From an uncultured Prochlorococcus sp. (GTDB taxonomy: Bacteria > Cyanobacteriota > Cyanobacteriia > PCC-6307 > Cyanobiaceae), in assembly GCF_902536725.1 (NCBI RefSeq), contig NZ_CACAYO010000005.1, positions 50,819 to 114,818 on the forward strand: a DNA stretch of 64,000 nucleotides, in the 5' to 3' direction. The position numbers and the translations under genes were made by a program. The notes under the pieces were generated by a model. The model worked only from the letters and a program-made list of their open reading frames with translations. It searched no databases and was not told where the DNA came from. Shown here in pieces: positions 38,276-47,433 of the stretch. Every line of letters starts with the position of its first letter. Within the stretch, counting starts at the first letter, position 1.

Positions 38276-40570
38276 ATGTCAAAAAAAACCAGTAGAGAGA
38301 TTGCACTTGAAAGAAGAAAGGCGATGAGTGATAGCGGTAAAAAAGCTGCTGCTTATTCTTCAACTACCAAAGATAGAGTTCGATCTTCTCAAGATATACA
38401 GATTTCTGGGACTCAGTCTTCTCCTAATAATCATAATATTTCCAAACCAGCTACAAAACATATTCCAAAAACTCAGGCAAACATAAATTCTTCAACAACT
38501 TTATCTAGTAAAGAGTTAGTAATAGAGAGAAGAAAAGCAATGTCTACCCATGGGAAATCAGCTATAACTTCATCCGATAGAACCCGTACTGATGTTAAAA
38601 AAGAAAGTCCTGTAAACACAGTTAAGTCAACTATAAGTAAAAGTCAAGAAAGTCAGGATTTAACCAGTACAGAATCTAAGTCCCTAAAACCCAACGTTAA
38701 GAGAAGAATTAATCAGAAGAGAAAGCCTATTACTAATACAAGTAGAGATATTGTTTTAGCGAGAAGAGAAGCTCAATCTAAACATGGTAAATCAGCAACT
38801 AAACAAAATACTAGTGCCGCTTCCTTAGCTAGAAGGGGAGATCCAGATTTAAGTAGTAGAGAAATTTCTCAGAGAGTAAGAGAGCTAAGAAGTAAAACTG
38901 GTGCCACAGGCAAAAAAGGTAATGGTAAATGTAGACCATGTGGTCCAAATAAAAATGGTGCCAGACAAAATATTGCAGATGCTAGCTGGAAAGTTGGTAA
39001 AAGTGAAACTGATTCAGGTCAAATAGTTACTGGAACTCAAGCTAATAGGTCTGTAAAAACTACAGGTAATGAAGCAAGTACATGCAGAACTGTAACTGGT
39101 ACTCAATATTTGGGAGCAGAGGTTATTGATCAATTTTGTCAAGATAGACCAAGTTATAAACAACCACTTAGATCTACTGTTACCTCTACAACATCAGGTA
39201 ATAAAGTAACTGGAAATGAAGTTGGTAGATCAGATAGAGTAACAGGCGATGAGCAAGGAACTTGTAAAAACCTTACAGGGACTGAATATGTATCTTCTAA
39301 TCAATCGCAGAAGTATTGTGGTGATGTCCCAAGAAACCCTTCAAAGGTTAAATACAGCACTACAACCGATGGATTAAAAGTATCTGGATCACTTCCTGGT
39401 AGATCAACCCTAGTTACTGGAGATGAATCAGGTTCTGGACATCAATTAACTGGAGATCAATATCTTGGCTCTGAGCCAAATCCAAAAGGTAAAGTATTTG
39501 AAAAGGTAGGTAATTACAACACTCTTAATGGGAATAATGTAACTGGAACAGGGGTTGGAAGATCAGACTATATGACAGGCAATGAAGATGGGAGTTGTAA
39601 AAATGTAACTGGCGATGAGTACATAGGATCTCAACAATATGAGAAGTTTTGCGGTTCAAAACCAAAACCAGAAGCAAGAAAAGTAGGTTTAAGTCTTTCT
39701 TCAAAGTCAAATTTAATAAGCGGCACTATGACAGGAAGATCAGAAATAGTAACTGGTGATGAACCAGGTTCATGCAAAGTGTTAACAGGAACACCATACG
39801 CAGGCTTAGATCAGATTACTGAAAATTGTAGTACTGAGATTTCAGAAGATATGAAATCCCGAGCAACAGTTAATTCTGGAAATAATTCAAATGCCAGACT
39901 TACAGGACAGCAACCAGGAATTGGCGGAGTAATGACAGGTGCTAAGAAAGGTGCTTGTAAAAATCTAACAGGTACTCCATATGTTGGTGGAGATCAGCTC
40001 TCACAAGCATGTGATAATCCTCCACATGATGCGGCTTATGCGAATCCGGAAAAGTCTGCAGGTAACTCTTGGAAGGAATTCTCTGTTAAATCACCATCGA
40101 GAGATAAATATTCTGAAAAAAATACTCAAGGAGTTACAGGTAATGAATATGAAAATGGTTCAAAGGTAACAGGACCTTTTGATATGGCAGTTGATAAGGT
40201 CACGGGCACTGAAAAATTTAGATTTGAACCTAATAAAAATATTACTTATAAACAAAAAATGGAAATTGAAGAGAAAGAACGTGCTGCAAAGACACCAGAA
40301 AAAAGAGTCGCATCAAGGATTACTGGTGAAGGGCAATCAGTGGGAAACGTAACTGGTGATGATTGGGATCGCGGTGATAAGGTGACAGGAACAGAAGGAG
40401 CTTCTTCTAGAAAGCGAAATCCATCAAGAGCAGGATTTATGAGCGCAATGCCTCCTATGGAAGTCAAAAGAAATGAGGAAACAGAAAAACCAGCTTTCTT
40501 GATAACTGGATCTAGTGGCAATACTCGTGAAGGACAACTTGTTACCTTTTCAGGTGGTGCAAGAGGTTAA
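38276..40570 (+). CDS. csoS2: Carboxysome assembly scaffold CsoS2
   Basis: CsoS2 is the disordered scaffold that links Rubisco to the shell. I start it at ATG 38276 (MSKKTSREIALERRKAMS), 764 residues; TTG 38267 would add three. The N-terminal region has four Rubisco-binding repeats, with RRKAMSDSGKKA (about 14-25), RRKAMSTHGKSA (about 84-95), RREAQSKHGKSA and RVRELRSKTGATG. The middle region has repeated VTGT/VTGD-type units with paired cysteines (for example GTCKNLTGTEY and GSCKNVTGDEY). The C-terminal part, with repeated TGxxxxxG units and ending in LVTFSGGARG, anchors to the shell. The Halothiobacillus short form from frameshifting is not expected here. Confidence 0.96.
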   Translation: MSKKTSREIALERRKAMSDSGKKAAAYSSTTKDRVRSSQDIQISGTQSSPNNHNISKPATKHIPKTQANINSSTTLSSKELVIERRKAMSTHGKSAITSSDRTRTDVKKESPVNTVKSTISKSQESQDLTSTESKSLKPNVKRRINQKRKPITNTSRDIVLARREAQSKHGKSATKQNTSAASLARRGDPDLSSREISQRVRELRSKTGATGKKGNGKCRPCGPNKNGARQNIADASWKVGKSETDSGQIVTGTQANRSVKTTGNEASTCRTVTGTQYLGAEVIDQFCQDRPSYKQPLRSTVTSTTSGNKVTGNEVGRSDRVTGDEQGTCKNLTGTEYVSSNQSQKYCGDVPRNPSKVKYSTTTDGLKVSGSLPGRSTLVTGDESGSGHQLTGDQYLGSEPNPKGKVFEKVGNYNTLNGNNVTGTGVGRSDYMTGNEDGSCKNVTGDEYIGSQQYEKFCGSKPKPEARKVGLSLSSKSNLISGTMTGRSEIVTGDEPGSCKVLTGTPYAGLDQITENCSTEISEDMKSRATVNSGNNSNARLTGQQPGIGGVMTGAKKGACKNLTGTPYVGGDQLSQACDNPPHDAAYANPEKSAGNSWKEFSVKSPSRDKYSEKNTQGVTGNEYENGSKVTGPFDMAVDKVTGTEKFRFEPNKNITYKQKMEIEEKERAAKTPEKRVASRITGEGQSVGNVTGDDWDRGDKVTGTEGASSRKRNPSRAGFMSAMPPMEVKRNEETEKPAFLITGSSGNTREGQLVTFSGGARG

Positions 40571-40577
40571 GTAAATA

Positions 40578-42107
40578 ATGCCTTTAAGAGGACTGGCTAA
40601 AGCCAAGAACTTCACATTGGGGCCAACAGCTCCAATGAAAACTTTTACTGAAAATATCCATATACAAACTAAAGAATCAAATAATTTCCGAAATTATGGA
40701 AAGTCTCATAGATTAAGCAATAATATTCAAAATGAAAATCTATTTAGCTATGAAAGCAAAATAAAAAGTGATTTTGACGAAATTGTTCCAACTCTCAAGG
40801 AAATTGCTCGAATTCAACATCACGAAGATTTTATAAATAAGGCTCAGAAAATATCAAGGAAAAATTTAGGAATAGATTTACCCCTCCATATACTAGATAA
40901 ATCTTGGGTTAAACCTCTTGATATGAGGGCTTTATATGCATGGTGTGCTTTTAAACAGCATGAGAAACTTAGCGACAATTTTTTTAATAATGATCCACTT
41001 GAAGGTGCTGCTGGAAGTAGAGATGCGGAAGATTTTGAAAAATTTCTCTTAGATTGTGGAATACACCTACTTGATATAACTCCTTGTTCAGATGGAAGAT
41101 TAGCCCATTCAGTTGCTTATGTAATGAGAATACCTTTTAGTTCCGTAAGAAGAAGATCCCATGCTGGAGCACTGTTTGATATTGAAAATACTGTTAATCG
41201 ATGGGTAAAAACTGAACATAAAAGATATAGAGAGAATGTTCCTAATGAAGCCCATAAAGATACTAGATACTTAAAAGTTGTAACTTATCATTTTAGTTCA
41301 GTAGATCCTTTTCATCAGGGATGCGCAGCTCATGGGAGTAATGACGAGTTAGCTGCAGCAGAAGGTAGAAATAAATTATATGCTTTCAAAGAGGCTGTAG
41401 AGAATAGCTTTTGCTGCGGAGCTTCTGTGGATTTAATGTTAATTGGACTTGATACAGATACTGATTCATTGAAAATACATTTATCAACTAGCGATGGCGG
41501 TATAGATTTAGAAAAAACTATTTCTACATTAGAAATTTATAATTCAACAATAAATTTTTCAAAAGAGGATGCGGAAAGAGAAATTTGCCAGACAATTTCT
41601 AAGCAATCTTCTAAAGATAAACTCAGTGGATTGGAAAAATTTACTTATAAATTAATTGTCAATAATATTTCTCAAATTGATTATGTTAAGAGTTTTCATA
41701 ATGGTTCTTATGAAGATATTGGACATGCAGAAAGGTTTATTGGAGTAGGTATAGGTTTCAAAGAAGTACATCTCAGGAATTTAACTTATTTTGCTCATTT
41801 AGATACAGTCGAAGAAGGGGCTCCAGATTTAGATGTAGGAGTGAAGATTTTTACTGGATTAAATGTTTCTCAAGATCTACCTATTCCGGTAGTAATAAGA
41901 TTTGATTACTCTGGGAAAGTACCCGGAGCAAAAGAGAGGGCAATAAATGATTGTGAAAGAGTTAATAATGCGATATCAATTAGATATAAAAATTTAGTTG
42001 ATCAAGGTTTGTTACATACTTGCTCTACTATTAGAGATAGGGACAACATTCATTCCGCCCAAATTATTGGAATGTCTTTAGATAAAAAAACAGAGGAGGC
42101 TCACTAG
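40578..42107 (+). CDS. csoSCA: Carboxysomal beta-type carbonic anhydrase CsoSCA (CsoS3)
   Basis: CsoSCA converts bicarbonate to CO2 beside Rubisco inside the shell. The 509-residue protein has a basic N-terminal region that contacts Rubisco, then the catalytic domain with zinc-site segments LDITPCSDGRLAHS (cysteine and aspartate), YHFSSVDPFHQGCAAHGSND (histidine and cysteine), and a C-terminal domain that is a degenerate copy without active-site residues. The start ATG 40578 is 7 bases after the csoS2 stop. Length is typical for Prochlorococcus. Confidence 0.95.
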   Translation: MPLRGLAKAKNFTLGPTAPMKTFTENIHIQTKESNNFRNYGKSHRLSNNIQNENLFSYESKIKSDFDEIVPTLKEIARIQHHEDFINKAQKISRKNLGIDLPLHILDKSWVKPLDMRALYAWCAFKQHEKLSDNFFNNDPLEGAAGSRDAEDFEKFLLDCGIHLLDITPCSDGRLAHSVAYVMRIPFSSVRRRSHAGALFDIENTVNRWVKTEHKRYRENVPNEAHKDTRYLKVVTYHFSSVDPFHQGCAAHGSNDELAAAEGRNKLYAFKEAVENSFCCGASVDLMLIGLDTDTDSLKIHLSTSDGGIDLEKTISTLEIYNSTINFSKEDAEREICQTISKQSSKDKLSGLEKFTYKLIVNNISQIDYVKSFHNGSYEDIGHAERFIGVGIGFKEVHLRNLTYFAHLDTVEEGAPDLDVGVKIFTGLNVSQDLPIPVVIRFDYSGKVPGAKERAINDCERVNNAISIRYKNLVDQGLLHTCSTIRDRDNIHSAQIIGMSLDKKTEEAH

Positions 42108-42109
42108 TT

Positions 42110-42361
42110 ATGTTAATTTGCAAGGTTGTAAAACCACTTGTTTCTACCAATAGGATTCCTGGTTTTGAACATAAACATCTGCAGGTTGTATTAGATGGTT
42201 CTTCTAATAAAGTTGCAGTTGATGCTGTTGGCTGTAAGCCAGGAGATTGGGTTATTTGTGTTGGAAGTTCTGCTGCTAGAGAAGCTGCGGGAAGTAAATC
42301 CTATCCAAGCGATTTAACGATTGTTGGAATTATTGATCATTGGGATCCTGACAAGTCATAA
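42110..42361 (+). CDS. csoS4A: Carboxysome vertex pentamer protein CsoS4A
   Basis: CsoS4A forms pentamers that close the corners of the icosahedral shell. The 83-residue BMV/EutN-CcmL-type protein starts MLICKVVKPLVSTNRIPGFEH and includes VAVDAVGCKPGDWVICVGSSAAREAAG and DLTIVGIIDHWD. Length is normal. It starts 2 bases after the csoSCA stop and is followed 17 bases on by its paralogue csoS4B, which it resembles throughout, evidence of an old duplication. Confidence 0.96.
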   Translation: MLICKVVKPLVSTNRIPGFEHKHLQVVLDGSSNKVAVDAVGCKPGDWVICVGSSAAREAAGSKSYPSDLTIVGIIDHWDPDKS

Positions 42362-42378
42362 AAAGGAGGATATAAATT

Positions 42379-42627
42379 GTGGAAATTATGAAGGTATTAG
42401 GGAGGATGGTATGTACTCAAAGAGTCGCTGGCTTAGGTCACATGAATTTACGAATTTTAGAAAATAATAAAGGAAAGAAATTAGTGGCTGTTGATCCTGT
42501 TGGAGCTAGAGAAGGTAACTGGGTTTTTACTGCTAGTGGCTCTGCCGCTAGATTTGCATGCCCTAATCCAGAAGTTCAAACCGATTTAACAATTGGCGGT
42601 ATTATTGACTATTGGGAGAGTGACTAA
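42379..42627 (+). CDS. csoS4B: Carboxysome vertex pentamer protein CsoS4B
   Basis: The second pentamer protein, 82 residues from GTG 42379. The start is decided by a strong AGGAGG at 42364-42369, 9 bases before the GTG; the ATG at 42388 would be too far from it. The protein matches CsoS4A in order of motifs: VLGRMVCTQRVAGLGHMN, VAVDPVGAREGNWVF, SAARFACPN and DLTIGGIIDYWE. It closes the shell with CsoS4A. The ribosome binding site is stronger than in most genes of the operon. Confidence 0.95.
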   Translation: MEIMKVLGRMVCTQRVAGLGHMNLRILENNKGKKLVAVDPVGAREGNWVFTASGSAARFACPNPEVQTDLTIGGIIDYWESD

Positions 42628-42701
42628 AAATTTTATCTTCAAAAATTTATTGAGAAACTTTGTTGAAGGTATAGTGTAATTAGTCATGAATAAAGAATGT
42701 A

Positions 42702-42941
42702 ATGTGGAAAGAAAGAGAATCACCTTTGAGGATTGAAAAAAGATTTGAATTTGATCAATACTCAAAAATCAGTAAATTCATGGGGGAAATTGAAAAATTA
42801 TGCAAAGAAAGGGATATCTATCCAAATATAAGCTTCGGAAAGAATTTTGTAAGTCTTTCAATATTTTTAGACAATAAAGAAATATCAGACAAAGAAAAAG
42901 TCTTTTCAATGGATATTGATAAATTTTATTTAGAAGATTAG
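42702..42941 (+). CDS. Rubisco assembly factor of the PCD-like (acRAF) family
   Basis: A 79-residue protein from ATG 42702, 74 bases after csoS4B. It has the alpha-beta pattern of pterin-4a-carbinolamine dehydratase: LRIEKRFEFDQYSKISKFMGEI, IYPNISFGKNFVSLSIFLD, and a final helix. The usual dehydratase histidines (HHPD) are absent: the equivalent position reads DIYPNI. Such inactive PCD-like proteins next to alpha-carboxysome genes act as Rubisco assembly chaperones (acRAF). The role here follows from fold resemblance and place, so it is likely but not shown by sequence alone. Confidence 0.75.
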   Translation: MWKERESPLRIEKRFEFDQYSKISKFMGEIEKLCKERDIYPNISFGKNFVSLSIFLDNKEISDKEKVFSMDIDKFYLED

Positions 42942-42947
42942 TCTTTT

Positions 42948-43175
42948 TTAATAATTATTTGGCTTTGCAATATCTCTTTTGATTAAAGCCATTAGATATG
43001 TTGGTGCTTTATATCTGCCAGGTAGACATCTATTTAAAGTTTCAAGATGACCCCAACACACTGTCTTTTCTATATCTTTAACTGAGTTACCTTTTAAGAT
43101 TAATAGTCTAAGAGCTTTACAAAATAAAGGATAACCTGCTTCTAGTTCATCTATATTAAGCTTAGCTGCTGACAT
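42948..43175 (-). CDS. Small conserved cyanobacterial protein (probably DUF3136)
   Basis: A 75-residue soluble protein starting at ATG 43175. The conserved-looking segment is LNIDELEAGYPLFCKALRLLI, followed by CWGHLETLNRCLPGRYKAP and a basic tail. I associate it with DUF3136, a small family limited to cyanobacteria, without a known role. It converges on the acRAF-like gene, with 6 bases between stops. Two cysteines (in LFCKAL and TVCWGH) and a third in NRCLPG are present, but no metal-binding spacing is evident. Confidence 0.65.
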   Translation of the reverse strand: MSAAKLNIDELEAGYPLFCKALRLLILKGNSVKDIEKTVCWGHLETLNRCLPGRYKAPTYLMALIKRDIAKPNNY

Positions 43176-43260
43176 AGATCAAAGATGAATTATCAACTAA
43201 TAATCTATACAACTATGGTGCACAATTGGTTCATATTTCAAATTTCTCAATAATTAGAAA

Positions 43261-43653
43261 TTAATTTAGAAATGCGACGCAATCTATCTCAACTAAAACT
43301 CCCTTTGGAAGAGATGAAACTCCTACACAGGCCCTTGCTGGAGGATTCTCAATATTAAAAAAATCACTATATATTTTATTGACAATTTGAAAATTATTTA
43401 AGTCGGTTAAGTAAATGGTTGTTTTTATTACATCCTCTATTTTGGCTCCACCAGCTTCAAGAACTGCTTCGAGATTTTTTAATACTTGAATAGTTTCCTT
43501 CTCTATTTCACCTAAACATGTTATCTCATTTAAAGCTGGGTCTATAGCAATTTGACCAGAACAATAGATAAAATCTCCAGCTTTTATTGCTTGATTATAA
43601 GGTCCTACTGGATCTGGAGCTTTTGATGTTTTGATTACTTGTTTGGGGGACAT
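43261..43653 (-). CDS. ridA: RidA-family enamine/imine deaminase
   Basis: RidA hydrolyses reactive enamine intermediates made by PLP enzymes such as threonine dehydratase and so protects other enzymes. The 130-residue protein has the family start APDPVGPYNQAIKAGDFIYCSGQIAIDP, the central LEAVLEAGGAKIEDVIKTTIYLTDLN and the active-site arginine in PPARACVGVSSLPKGVLVEIDCVA. Length is normal. It is 24 bases upstream of the gloB stop on the same strand, in a small reverse group: gloB then ridA. Confidence 0.95.
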   Translation of the reverse strand: MSPKQVIKTSKAPDPVGPYNQAIKAGDFIYCSGQIAIDPALNEITCLGEIEKETIQVLKNLEAVLEAGGAKIEDVIKTTIYLTDLNNFQIVNKIYSDFFNIENPPARACVGVSSLPKGVLVEIDCVAFLN

Positions 43654-43677
43654 TTGTTTGGGAAGATACCTTTCTAT

Positions 43678-44418
43678 TTAAACCCATAAATCTTTATTTG
43701 CTCTTAAAAAAGAAAATTCTTCTAAATCTTTTGCTCTTAAGAAAAGGTTTATTTTCATCTCTTCATCAAGTAAAAATGGAATTGTCAATTCATTGAGAGA
43801 AAGTTTTTTTTCAACTTCCAAAAGTTTATTTTTTATATCTTGATCTTTAGGCTTGAGATTCAATGCCCACAATATATTTGCCTTAGTATATTCATGTGCA
43901 CAATATATGAGAGTATTTTTTGGCAATGACTTAATTCTTTCTAGTGAAGAATACATTTGTTGATAAGTTCCTTCGAAAATTCTTCCACAGCCTCCAGAAA
44001 ATAATGTATCACCAATAAAAAGAACAGGATTTTTTCCATTCAAAAAGAAGGCAATATGTGAGCTTGTATGTCCTAATACTTCAATTATTTTTACTTCTTC
44101 ACCTAAGATATTTAAAGTTTGACCATCCTTTACAGATATATTTTGAAGAGGAATTCGCCTTTTTTCTTTGGAGGATGCAATGACCTCTACATCTTGCCAT
44201 CTTTCAATAAGAGACTTAGTCCCTCCAATATGGTCTGAATGATGATGAGTTTGTAAGATAGCTTTTAAGTGTAAATTGTTTTCATCTATATATCTAATTA
44301 CTGGTTCATGTACAGATGGATCTACAACTACAACTGATTTATCTTTTATCCATAACCAAATGACGTTATCATTTAAAACTCTTAGTCCGATGATATTTCG
44401 AGCTTTATTAAATTCCAT
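43678..44418 (-). CDS. gloB: Glyoxalase II (hydroxyacylglutathione hydrolase)
   Basis: GloB splits S-lactoylglutathione into lactate and glutathione in methylglyoxal removal. I start it at ATG 44418 ([15 protein letters not shown]), giving 246 residues; the longer frame to 44589 overlaps hisG in its first 130 bases and lacks family resemblance. The zinc motif [40 protein letters not shown] and [15 protein letters not shown] are all present and complete the binuclear metal site of the beta-lactamase fold. It is divergent from hisG with a 40-base gap. Confidence 0.95.
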   Translation of the reverse strand: MEFNKARNIIGLRVLNDNVIWLWIKDKSVVVVDPSVHEPVIRYIDENNLHLKAILQTHHHSDHIGGTKSLIERWQDVEVIASSKEKRRIPLQNISVKDGQTLNILGEEVKIIEVLGHTSSHIAFFLNGKNPVLFIGDTLFSGGCGRIFEGTYQQMYSSLERIKSLPKNTLIYCAHEYTKANILWALNLKPKDQDIKNKLLEVEKKLSLNELTIPFLLDEEMKINLFLRAKDLEEFSFLRANKDLWV

Positions 44419-44458
44419 TGTTAACTTAGAATGAAGAGTCGTTGGAAGAAATTGATCT

Positions 44459-45097
44459 ATGTTTACTATAGCTTTACCAAAAGGAGCTCTGTTAAAAGAT
44501 TCAATTTCAACTTTTAAAAGAGCTGGATTAGATTTCTCTGATGCATTGGAGAAAAATAATAGATCATTAACTTTTGAATCAAATTGCAAACGGGCTAAAG
44601 CTTTATTAGTAAGAAATGGAGATGTTCCTGTTTATGTAAGTTATGGTCAGGCTGATTTAGGTATTGTTGGATATGACGTTTTACGAGAATCTGAATTAAA
44701 AGTTGCAAAGTTATTAGATTTAGGATTTGGGGGCTGTCATATGTCGTTGGCAGTTAAGAAAAATAGCAATTATTCAAAACCAACTGATCTTTCAGCGAAT
44801 TGTAAAGTAGCAAGTAAATTTATAAAAACAGCAAGATCTTATTTTGACGAATTAAATATTCCTGTAGAAATTGTTCATTTGACAGGATCAGTGGAGCTTG
44901 GTCCTATTACAGGTATGGCAGAGGCAATAGTTGATTTGGTGGCAACCGGAAAGACTCTTAAAGAGAATGGTTTAATTAAAATAGATGATCTTTTCTACTC
45001 GACTGCGAGACTAATTGGAAATCCTTTATCTATGAGGTTAGATGATAATCATCTCAGAGATACGATTTTATCAATAGAATCAACTAATGAAACATAA
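44459..45097 (+). CDS. hisG: ATP phosphoribosyltransferase, short form
   Basis: HisG joins ATP and PRPP, the first step of histidine synthesis. The 212-residue protein is the short form lacking the C-terminal regulatory domain, so it needs the HisZ partner, which is not in the window. The start is ATG 44459 ([16 protein letters not shown]). The PRPP-binding loop is in [45 protein letters not shown] and [11 protein letters not shown] are also standard. It is followed 12 bases on by the ABC exporter gene. Confidence 0.95.
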   Translation: MFTIALPKGALLKDSISTFKRAGLDFSDALEKNNRSLTFESNCKRAKALLVRNGDVPVYVSYGQADLGIVGYDVLRESELKVAKLLDLGFGGCHMSLAVKKNSNYSKPTDLSANCKVASKFIKTARSYFDELNIPVEIVHLTGSVELGPITGMAEAIVDLVATGKTLKENGLIKIDDLFYSTARLIGNPLSMRLDDNHLRDTILSIESTNET

Positions 45098-45109
45098 AAA
45101 AATAGCTTA

Positions 45110-46903
45110 ATGTTTAGTGATTTTAGAAGGATTAAAAAGTTAGGTAAATATTTAACTAAAGATAAAAAAACAATCTATCTAATCTTGATAGTTTTGTTGC
45201 CTGTTTCGTTCTCTGGAGCTATCCAACCGTTATTAGTTGGTCAAGCAATTACCATTCTCAAAAACGAAACTACAGATGTATGGCTAAGTAAAACTTTCTT
45301 TGGGCAGTCAATTAATGCCATAATCCTAACTTTATTTATAACTGTTATATTTAGGTTGGTTTTGCAAGGATACCAAACCTACAATATCCAAGCGGTGGGT
45401 CAACGTTTGACAGCAAGGATAAGAAGAGAACTTTTTGATCATTCAATATCTTTATCCCTTAAGTATCACGACAAGATGCCTGTAGGGAAATTATTAACGA
45501 GATTAACAAATGATGTTGATGCTTTAGCTGAAGTTTTTGGTAGTGGGGCAGTTGGAGTTATTGCTGACTTTGTAAGTCTCATAGTAATTTCTTTGACAAT
45601 GCTTTCAATTGATAGAGGGCTTGCCATTTTACTATTATTAACTCAGATTCCTGTTTCATATTTCATTATTTGGCTTCAAAAACGCTATAGAAAGGCCAAT
45701 TATCAAGTGAGAGAAGAGTTATCTCAACTCAACTCTGATTTTCAAGAGAATCTTCAAGGTCTAGAAGTCGTTCAGATGTTTAGGAGAGAAGCTTTTAATA
45801 GTAAGAAATTTTCTAATACGGGAGTTGCTTACAAGAAAGCAGTAAATGGAACTATATTTTATGACAGTAGCATTTCAGCATTTATAGAGTGGATTTCGCT
45901 TGCCGCAGTTTCCTTGGTTTTAGCAGTAGGTGGGTATCTTGTTACTTCTGGAAATATTGGTTTAGGGACATTAACAACTTTCATTTTATATTCTCAAAGG
46001 CTCTTTGAACCTTTAAGACAGCTTGCAGAGAGATTTACTCAGATTCAAGGAGGCCTTACAGCTGTTGAGAGAATAAATGAGTTATTGGATGAAGAAATTC
46101 AGATTCAAGACTCTATTTCTGCAAGAAATTTTGCAAAAGATGCTCAAACTGCAAATAAGAAATTTAAGGGTAAGATTGAATTCAAGAATGTTAACTTCTC
46201 CTACAAAGAGGGAGAGCACATACTAAAGAATTTATCTTTTTTGATCAAACCTGGAGAGCATGTAGCTTTCGTAGGGCCAACTGGTTCTGGTAAAACAACC
46301 ATAATTAGATTGTTGTGTAGATTGTATGAACCTCAATCAGGTCAAATTTTAATCGATGATGTAGATATAAAAGATATTCCTATCGCAACCCTAAGAAATA
46401 TGTTGGGAGTAGTTCTACAAGATACTTTCATCTTTAGTGGAAATGTTGCTGAAAATTTAAAACTAAATGCCAATATAGATAATCTTGAATTAGAAAATCT
46501 TTGTAAAGAATTAGGATTAAGCGGTTTATTAAAAAAATTGCCAGATGGTTTGAACACTTTTCTTAGGGAAAGAGGCGGAAATCTTTCTTCTGGAGAAAGA
46601 CAACTTCTTTCAGTAGCTCGAGTAGCGATTAGAAATCCTGTTATTTTAATAATGGATGAAGCTACAGCGTTTATGGATCCATCTACAGAAGCCACTTTGC
46701 AAAAAGATCTTGAAAGGATTCTTACAAAAAGAACAGCACTAGTAATAGCTCACAGACTCGCGACTATTGAAAGTTCTGATAAGATTTTAGTTTTAAAAAG
46801 GGGATCATTAATTGAAGAGGGAACACATATTGAATTGAGAATGAAAAAGGGTTTATATTTTCAGCTTTCTGAGCTTCAAGAAAAAGGATTTGCGAATTTA
46901 TAA
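45110..46903 (+). CDS. ABC exporter (MsbA-type, fused membrane and ATPase domains)
   Basis: A 597-residue half-transporter. The first about 330 residues hold six membrane helices with the conserved loops of exporters (QRLTARIRRELFDHSISLSLKYHD). The ATPase domain has the Walker A loop VGPTGSGKTT near residue 392, the Q-loop QDTFIFSGNV, the ABC signature NLSSGERQLL, Walker B VILIMDEATAF and the switch histidine in IAHRLAT. It works as a homodimer or with a second half-transporter. Substrate is unknown; lipid, lipopolysaccharide core or a drug-like compound are the usual options. The stop overlaps the GNAT start by one base. Confidence 0.9.
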   Translation: MFSDFRRIKKLGKYLTKDKKTIYLILIVLLPVSFSGAIQPLLVGQAITILKNETTDVWLSKTFFGQSINAIILTLFITVIFRLVLQGYQTYNIQAVGQRLTARIRRELFDHSISLSLKYHDKMPVGKLLTRLTNDVDALAEVFGSGAVGVIADFVSLIVISLTMLSIDRGLAILLLLTQIPVSYFIIWLQKRYRKANYQVREELSQLNSDFQENLQGLEVVQMFRREAFNSKKFSNTGVAYKKAVNGTIFYDSSISAFIEWISLAAVSLVLAVGGYLVTSGNIGLGTLTTFILYSQRLFEPLRQLAERFTQIQGGLTAVERINELLDEEIQIQDSISARNFAKDAQTANKKFKGKIEFKNVNFSYKEGEHILKNLSFLIKPGEHVAFVGPTGSGKTTIIRLLCRLYEPQSGQILIDDVDIKDIPIATLRNMLGVVLQDTFIFSGNVAENLKLNANIDNLELENLCKELGLSGLLKKLPDGLNTFLRERGGNLSSGERQLLSVARVAIRNPVILIMDEATAFMDPSTEATLQKDLERILTKRTALVIAHRLATIESSDKILVLKRGSLIEEGTHIELRMKKGLYFQLSELQEKGFANL

Positions 46904-47433
46904 TGATTTTTAGAAATCAAGGATCATCAATAAAAAAATCAAACAGTTTATCAAGGGAACAGCTTATAGATATATATGGTTTAAATTCTTACGAGTTTAC
47001 TCAAAAAAATAAAGAAGAAATATTTATATGTAGTAAAAGTAAAGATTTAGATCTCATAGAACTAGATCAACTTTTACAAACTGTTGGCTGGAGCAGAAGG
47101 CCAATAAGAAGAGTTAAAAGAGCTTTGGATTTTAGTATTTTGGTAGTTGGGTTATGGCGTCATGATAATAAATTTCCTAGGCTAGTAGGTTTTGCAAGAT
47201 GCACTGGAGATGGGATTCTGGAAGCAACAGTATGGGATGTAGCTATTAATCCTGTTTATCAAGGACTTGGACTGGGGAAAGAATTAATGAAATATATTCT
47301 GAAAGAATTAAAAAATATTGGTATTTCTAAAGTTACCCTTTTTGCTGATGCGGAAGTGGTAACATTTTACAAAAGACAGGGTTGGATATTAGAACCAAGA
47401 GGTACCAAATGTGCTTTCTGGTATGCAAATTAA
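46903..47433 (+). CDS. GNAT-family N-acetyltransferase
   Basis: A 176-residue protein coupled to the ABC exporter gene (one-base overlap). The C-terminal half has the acetyl-CoA fold: FARCTGDGILEATVWDVAINPVYQGLGLGKELMKYIL, with the pyrophosphate-binding QGLGLGK loop near residue 125, and the later VTFYKRQGW. The N-terminal 60 residues are variable, with a WSRRP segment before the domain. Similar proteins in cyanobacteria and plastids acetylate amines or protein lysines; the substrate here is not evident. Family assignment is firm. Confidence 0.85.
   Translation: MIFRNQGSSIKKSNSLSREQLIDIYGLNSYEFTQKNKEEIFICSKSKDLDLIELDQLLQTVGWSRRPIRRVKRALDFSILVVGLWRHDNKFPRLVGFARCTGDGILEATVWDVAINPVYQGLGLGKELMKYILKELKNIGISKVTLFADAEVVTFYKRQGWILEPRGTKCAFWYAN

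Noticed and set aside
38276..40570. Programmed frameshift in csoS2 giving a short form
   Set aside because: That is known in Halothiobacillus; here I saw no convincing slippery site plus downstream stem, though I did not test every heptamer.
44419..44589. N-terminal extension of gloB to 44589
   Set aside because: Overlaps hisG on the other strand, lacks glyoxalase sequence, and the normal 246-residue protein begins at 44418.
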